Shown: one piece after another, positions 14,730 through 16,324 of the stretch
Layout: every line of letters begins with the position of its first letter
How positions within the stretch are numbered: the first letter of the stretch is position 1
Assembly (NCBI GenBank): GCA_035529435.1
Contig: DATKWS010000196.1
Span: forward strand, 1 to 16,324
Reading direction: 5' to 3'
Origin: DATKWS01 sp035529435
GTDB lineage: Bacteria; Krumholzibacteriota; Krumholzibacteriia; Krumholzibacteriales; Krumholzibacteriaceae
Length of the DNA stretch: 16,324 bases
Notes under the pieces: generated by a model
The model's database searches: none
What the model was told of the DNA's origin: nothing
What the model saw: the letters and a program-made list of their open reading frames with translations, nothing else
Program-made: the position numbers and the translations under genes

Positions 14730-14807
14730 GAATATGAGCCTAAACATGTCAAAAACCTTGATAGTTCTATTATAGGCTTAATATTCTTCTCATATTCATG
14801 CATATTC
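14730..14807. repeat. Phased ATATTC repeats and inverted repeat upstream of the sigma-factor promoter
   Basis: ATATTC occurs at 14781-14786, 14792-14797 and 14802-14807, that is at 11- and 10-base intervals, one helical turn apart. The inverse GAATAT is at 14730-14735; GAATATGAG (14730-14738) is a perfect 9-bp inverse of CTCATATTC (14789-14797). Alternatively 14730-14742 pairs with 14773-14786 as two 6-bp blocks. The array ends 15 bases before the -35 box, a likely position for an activator or repressor. Confidence 0.5.
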
Positions 14808-14821
14808 CTGAAAATAGGCCC

Positions 14822-14850
14822 TTGACATAACGGAAATTTTGGTGTAAACT
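14822..14850 (+). promoter_or_regulatory. Distal sigma-70 promoter of the sigma-factor gene
   Basis: TTGACA (14822-14827, perfect) and TAAACT (14845-14850, 4 of 6) are 17 bases apart. The predicted start near 14857 would give a leader of about 277 bases to the ATG at 15134. Confidence 0.6.
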
Positions 14851-14927
14851 TCGATCCGTGAAATCAAATTCGCCGTATCGCCCGTGAGGAAGGAAACCGT
14901 TCATCAAAGTATCCCCTGAGTAGACCC

Positions 14928-14962
14928 CACCAAAAAAATAAATTTTTTTCGTCACTGAGGTG
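14928..14962 (+). promoter_or_regulatory. A7/T7 hairpin in the sigma-factor leader
   Basis: Seven A (14932-14938), TAAA, then seven T (14943-14949) form a perfect A:T stem-loop. Flanking CACC (14928-14931) can pair with GGTG (14959-14962). As RNA this could act as a weak attenuator; as DNA it is a bent A-tract site. Neither role can be decided from sequence. Confidence 0.3.
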
Positions 14963-15084
14963 TATACATAAGTAAAGAGTGGTTTCGTAAGTTTTTCCGG
15001 ATAGTCGTACCGGGGAAACAACCGGCAGAAAGCAAGGGAGCAGAGAAATACGGTTGGCTTTATAAAAATATGTAGAGTGACCGC

Positions 15085-15113
15085 TTTACAAGTGATTGAA
15101 ATCGTATTACATT
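15085..15113 (+). promoter_or_regulatory. Proximal promoter of the sigma-factor gene
   Basis: TTTACA (15085-15090, 5 of 6) and TACATT (15108-15113, 4 of 6) are 17 bases apart. The predicted start near 15120 leaves about 14 bases including GGGGAG (15121-15126) before the ATG. It is weaker than the distal promoter. Confidence 0.35.
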
Positions 15114-15133
15114 ATTAGTAGGGGAGTAAGAAA

Positions 15134-15997
15134 ATGTATCCGGAAAACAGGGATGGAGAATACCTCGGCGAACGAAGCCTCGACCTGTACCTGCGGGAGA
15201 TAAACAACACACCGCTACTCACCAGAAAGCAGGAACGGGACCTCGCCCAGCGTATTCGCACCAGTGACGAGGAGGCGCTTCATCAACTGGTAAAGGCCAA
15301 TCTACGCTTCGTCGTCTCCATCGCGAAGCAGTACGTTAACCAGGGCCTGTCCCTCGCGGATCTGATAAATGAGGGCAACATGGGATTGATCAAGGCTGCC
15401 CACCGGTTCGATGAAAAGAGGGGATTCAAGTTTATATCGTACGCGGTGTGGTGGATACGGCAGGCGATGCTACAGGCGCTGGCCGAGCAGTCGCGTATCG
15501 TGAGGCTGCCGCTCAACAGGGCCGGGACGCTGTATCGGATCGGTAAGGTCGCCCGCCAGCTCGATCAGGAACTGGGTCGTACACCGGAGGTTTCCGAGAT
15601 AGCGGAGAAGCTCAACCTCTCCAACGAGGAAGTCAGGGACACGATGCAGATTGCGAACAGCCATCTGTCGCTCGATTCTTCCTTCAACAGCGATCAGGAG
15701 GACAACAGCCTCGTCGACTACCTCGCCGACGATAACCAGGAACCTCCCGACGAGATGACCTACATGAACGCGTTGAGCGAGGATATGCAGAAGGCACTGG
15801 CGACATTGACGGATCGTGAACGAAAGATCCTGGTCCTCTACTTCGGCCTCGAAGGGGAGGAGCCGCTCACGCTCGAGGAGATCGGCAAGAAGATGCATCT
15901 GACGCGCGAGCGGATTCGCCAGATCAAGGAGAAGGCAATCCTCAGGCTCCGGCACAGTACGAGAAGCAAATATCTCAAGGGTTACGTGGAAGAGTAG
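15134..15997 (+). CDS. rpoD: Primary-type RNA polymerase sigma-70 factor (RpoD/SigA)
   Basis: This 287-residue sigma factor directs RNA polymerase to housekeeping promoters. Region 1.2 begins at about residue 14 (SLDLYLREINNTPLLT). Region 2 (54-123) contains the invariant NLRFVVSIAKQY, GLSLADLINEGNMGLIKAA and FDEKRGFKFISYAVWWIRQAM, covering core binding and -10 recognition/melting, followed by ALAEQSRIVRLP. Region 3 spans about 128-205. Region 4 (210-280) ends in the -35-binding helix-turn-helix LTLEEIGKKMHLTRERIRQI. Region 1.1 is absent; the length and sequence pattern match the short primary sigma of Bacteroidetes and other FCB bacteria rather than the 600-residue proteobacterial RpoD. A group 2 paralogue cannot be excluded. 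GGGGAG precedes the ATG by 7 bases. Two candidate promoters and an intrinsic terminator suggest a single-gene transcript. Confidence 0.95.
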   Translation: MYPENRDGEYLGERSLDLYLREINNTPLLTRKQERDLAQRIRTSDEEALHQLVKANLRFVVSIAKQYVNQGLSLADLINEGNMGLIKAAHRFDEKRGFKFISYAVWWIRQAMLQALAEQSRIVRLPLNRAGTLYRIGKVARQLDQELGRTPEVSEIAEKLNLSNEEVRDTMQIANSHLSLDSSFNSDQEDNSLVDYLADDNQEPPDEMTYMNALSEDMQKALATLTDRERKILVLYFGLEGEEPLTLEEIGKKMHLTRERIRQIKEKAILRLRHSTRSKYLKGYVEE

Positions 15998-16030
15998 AAA
16001 ACCCTAAGGTATTGTAAATACGTGAATTAG

Positions 16031-16061
16031 AAGGCGCAGGAACGAATCCTGCGTCTTTTTT
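16031..16061 (+). terminator. Intrinsic terminator of the sigma-factor gene
   Basis: GGCGCAGGA (16033-16041) pairs with TCCTGCGTC (16047-16055), 9 bp with one G:U, around a 5-base loop. It is followed by six T (16056-16061) and preceded by AA that can extend the stem. This is a textbook rho-independent terminator 33 bases after the stop codon. Confidence 0.9.
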
Positions 16062-16077
16062 AAAGGAGCCATGTTCG

Positions 16078-16093
16078 TGGTACGCACCTTGCA
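16078..16093 (+). promoter_or_regulatory. Sigma-54-type promoter upstream of the membrane protein gene
   Basis: TGGTACG (16078-16084), four bases, then TTGCA (16089-16093) matches the -24/-12 consensus with one mismatch (T for C in CACG). It starts 17 bases after the sigma-factor terminator. The predicted start near 16104 gives a leader of about 81 bases to the ATG at 16185. Confidence 0.55.
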
Positions 16094-16115
16094 CATACCG
16101 TCAGGGAAATAATTC

Positions 16116-16144
16116 TTGACAGGGCGAGGTGACAAACGTAGTTT
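16116..16144 (+). promoter_or_regulatory. Possible overlapping sigma-70 promoter
   Basis: TTGACA (16116-16121, perfect) is followed after 17 bases by TAGTTT (16139-16144, 3 of 6). The good -35 and poor -10 suggest either an activator-dependent second promoter or chance. Confidence 0.35.
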
Positions 16145-16164
16145 GACCTCCAAGAATGAGGTGA
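16126..16164 (+). repeat. GAGGT inverted repeats in the leader, with alternative pairings
   Basis: GAGGT (16126-16130) plus CAAAC (16133-16137) pairs with GTTTG (16141-16145) plus ACCTC (16146-16150): 10 bp with a 2-base bulge and 3-base loop. The same ACCTC can instead pair with a second GAGGT at 16158-16162 around a 7-base loop. It overlaps the sigma-70-like -10 box and lies inside the leader expected from the sigma-54 start, so it may be a DNA operator or an RNA switch. Confidence 0.4.
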
Positions 16165-16184
16165 TATCATCGAAGCGGGGAACG

Positions 16185-16324
16185 ATGGATAATTATTTCA
16201 CATTTCTCTATGTGCGCAGGGGAAATGCCGGCGTCAGGTCGATCAGGATACACCGCATACTCGCATTGTCACTTGCCGTGGTTTTTCTCGCTCTGTTCGT
16301 GAGTACGATTTCGCTCATCGTGCG
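16185..16324 (+). CDS. N-terminus of a membrane-anchored protein, possibly M23-family peptidase (3' end missing)
   Basis: Only 46 residues are in the window. They comprise a short basic cytoplasmic segment (MDNYFTFLYVRRGNAG, then VRSIRIHR) and a transmembrane helix at about 25-46 (ILALSLAVVF through STISLIV). The order of a YFTFLYV strand, a basic linker and a single membrane anchor resembles the start of LytM/M23 cell-wall peptidases, but the catalytic domain lies outside the window, so that assignment is tentative. The start is ATG 16185, preceded by GGGG (16177-16180). GTG 16161 is an in-frame alternative that would add 8 residues. It is preceded by sigma-54-like and sigma-70-like promoters after the sigma-factor terminator. 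Confidence 0.65.
   Translation, partial: MDNYFTFLYVRRGNAGVRSIRIHRILALSLAVVFLALFVSTISLIV

Larger units (their letters stand above)
14602..15133. other. 532-base regulatory leader upstream of the primary sigma factor gene
   Basis: No gene is supported here; a minus-strand frame at 14770-15021 starts with TTG, lacks a ribosome binding site and crosses A/T tracts. The stretch contains phased ATATTC repeats and a long inverted repeat (14730-14807), a strong sigma-70-type promoter (14822-14850), an A7/T7 hairpin (14928-14962) and a second promoter close to the start codon (15085-15113). It is much more AT-rich than the flanking genes. Confidence 0.75.

Noticed and set aside
14770..15021. 83-residue minus-strand frame upstream of the sigma factor
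   Set aside because: TTG start without a ribosome binding site, lies across A/T tracts and a strong plus-strand promoter, and has no recognisable domain.

Overview
The window looks like a chromosomal segment from a moderately GC-rich Gram-negative bacterium of the FCB superphylum or one of its candidate-phylum relatives. The evidence is: (i) a 287-residue primary-type sigma-70 factor without region 1.1, of the kind seen in Bacteroidetes and relatives; (ii) two secreted proteins ending in T9SS-type/FlgD-like C-terminal sorting domains, plus a PorV/PorQ-family outer-membrane protein; (iii) an LpxH-type lipid A enzyme, which implies an outer membrane. Most genes have clear Shine-Dalgarno sequences. 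Species or phylum cannot be fixed from the sequence alone.

Layout. 1-735: 3' part of a secreted zinc metalloprotease (HEFGH) with a sorting domain, convergent with rlmN (757-1794, minus). 2093-3472: an NtrX/NtrC-like response regulator that activates sigma-54 promoters. 3677-4027: a small secreted acidic protein. 4059-7100: a 1013-residue TPR-GAF-AAA+-Fis sigma-54 activator. 7101-7937: an 837-base gene-free region unusually rich in structure, with two probable small RNAs in tandem, sigma-54-type -24/-12 elements and AT-rich dyads. 7938-8915: a lipoprotein. 9126-12374: an M6-protease-like beta-propeller protein that has lost its HExxH. 12472-13398: PorV/PorQ-like protein, overlapping tail-to-tail with an LpxH-like phosphoesterase (13356-14138, minus). 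14257-14601: a small coiled-coil protein. 14602-15133: a long regulatory leader, then the sigma factor (15134-15997) with a clear terminator. 16185-end: start of a membrane-anchored, possibly M23-type, protein.

Two themes tie the genes together. One is export of surface or secreted proteins (sorting domains, PorV-like protein, lipoprotein). The other is sigma-54 control: two enhancer-binding activators lie within 5 kb of three -24/-12 elements, at 7384, 7908 and 16078. The most novel part is 7233-7922. There a sigma-54-like element precedes an RNA closed by a 15-bp stem and a run of eight T. A sigma-70-like promoter follows directly, and its predicted start coincides with a three-way-junction RNA. 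A nearly perfect sigma-54 promoter then precedes the lipoprotein gene. All of these are predictions from sequence reading; no database search or folding calculation was run.
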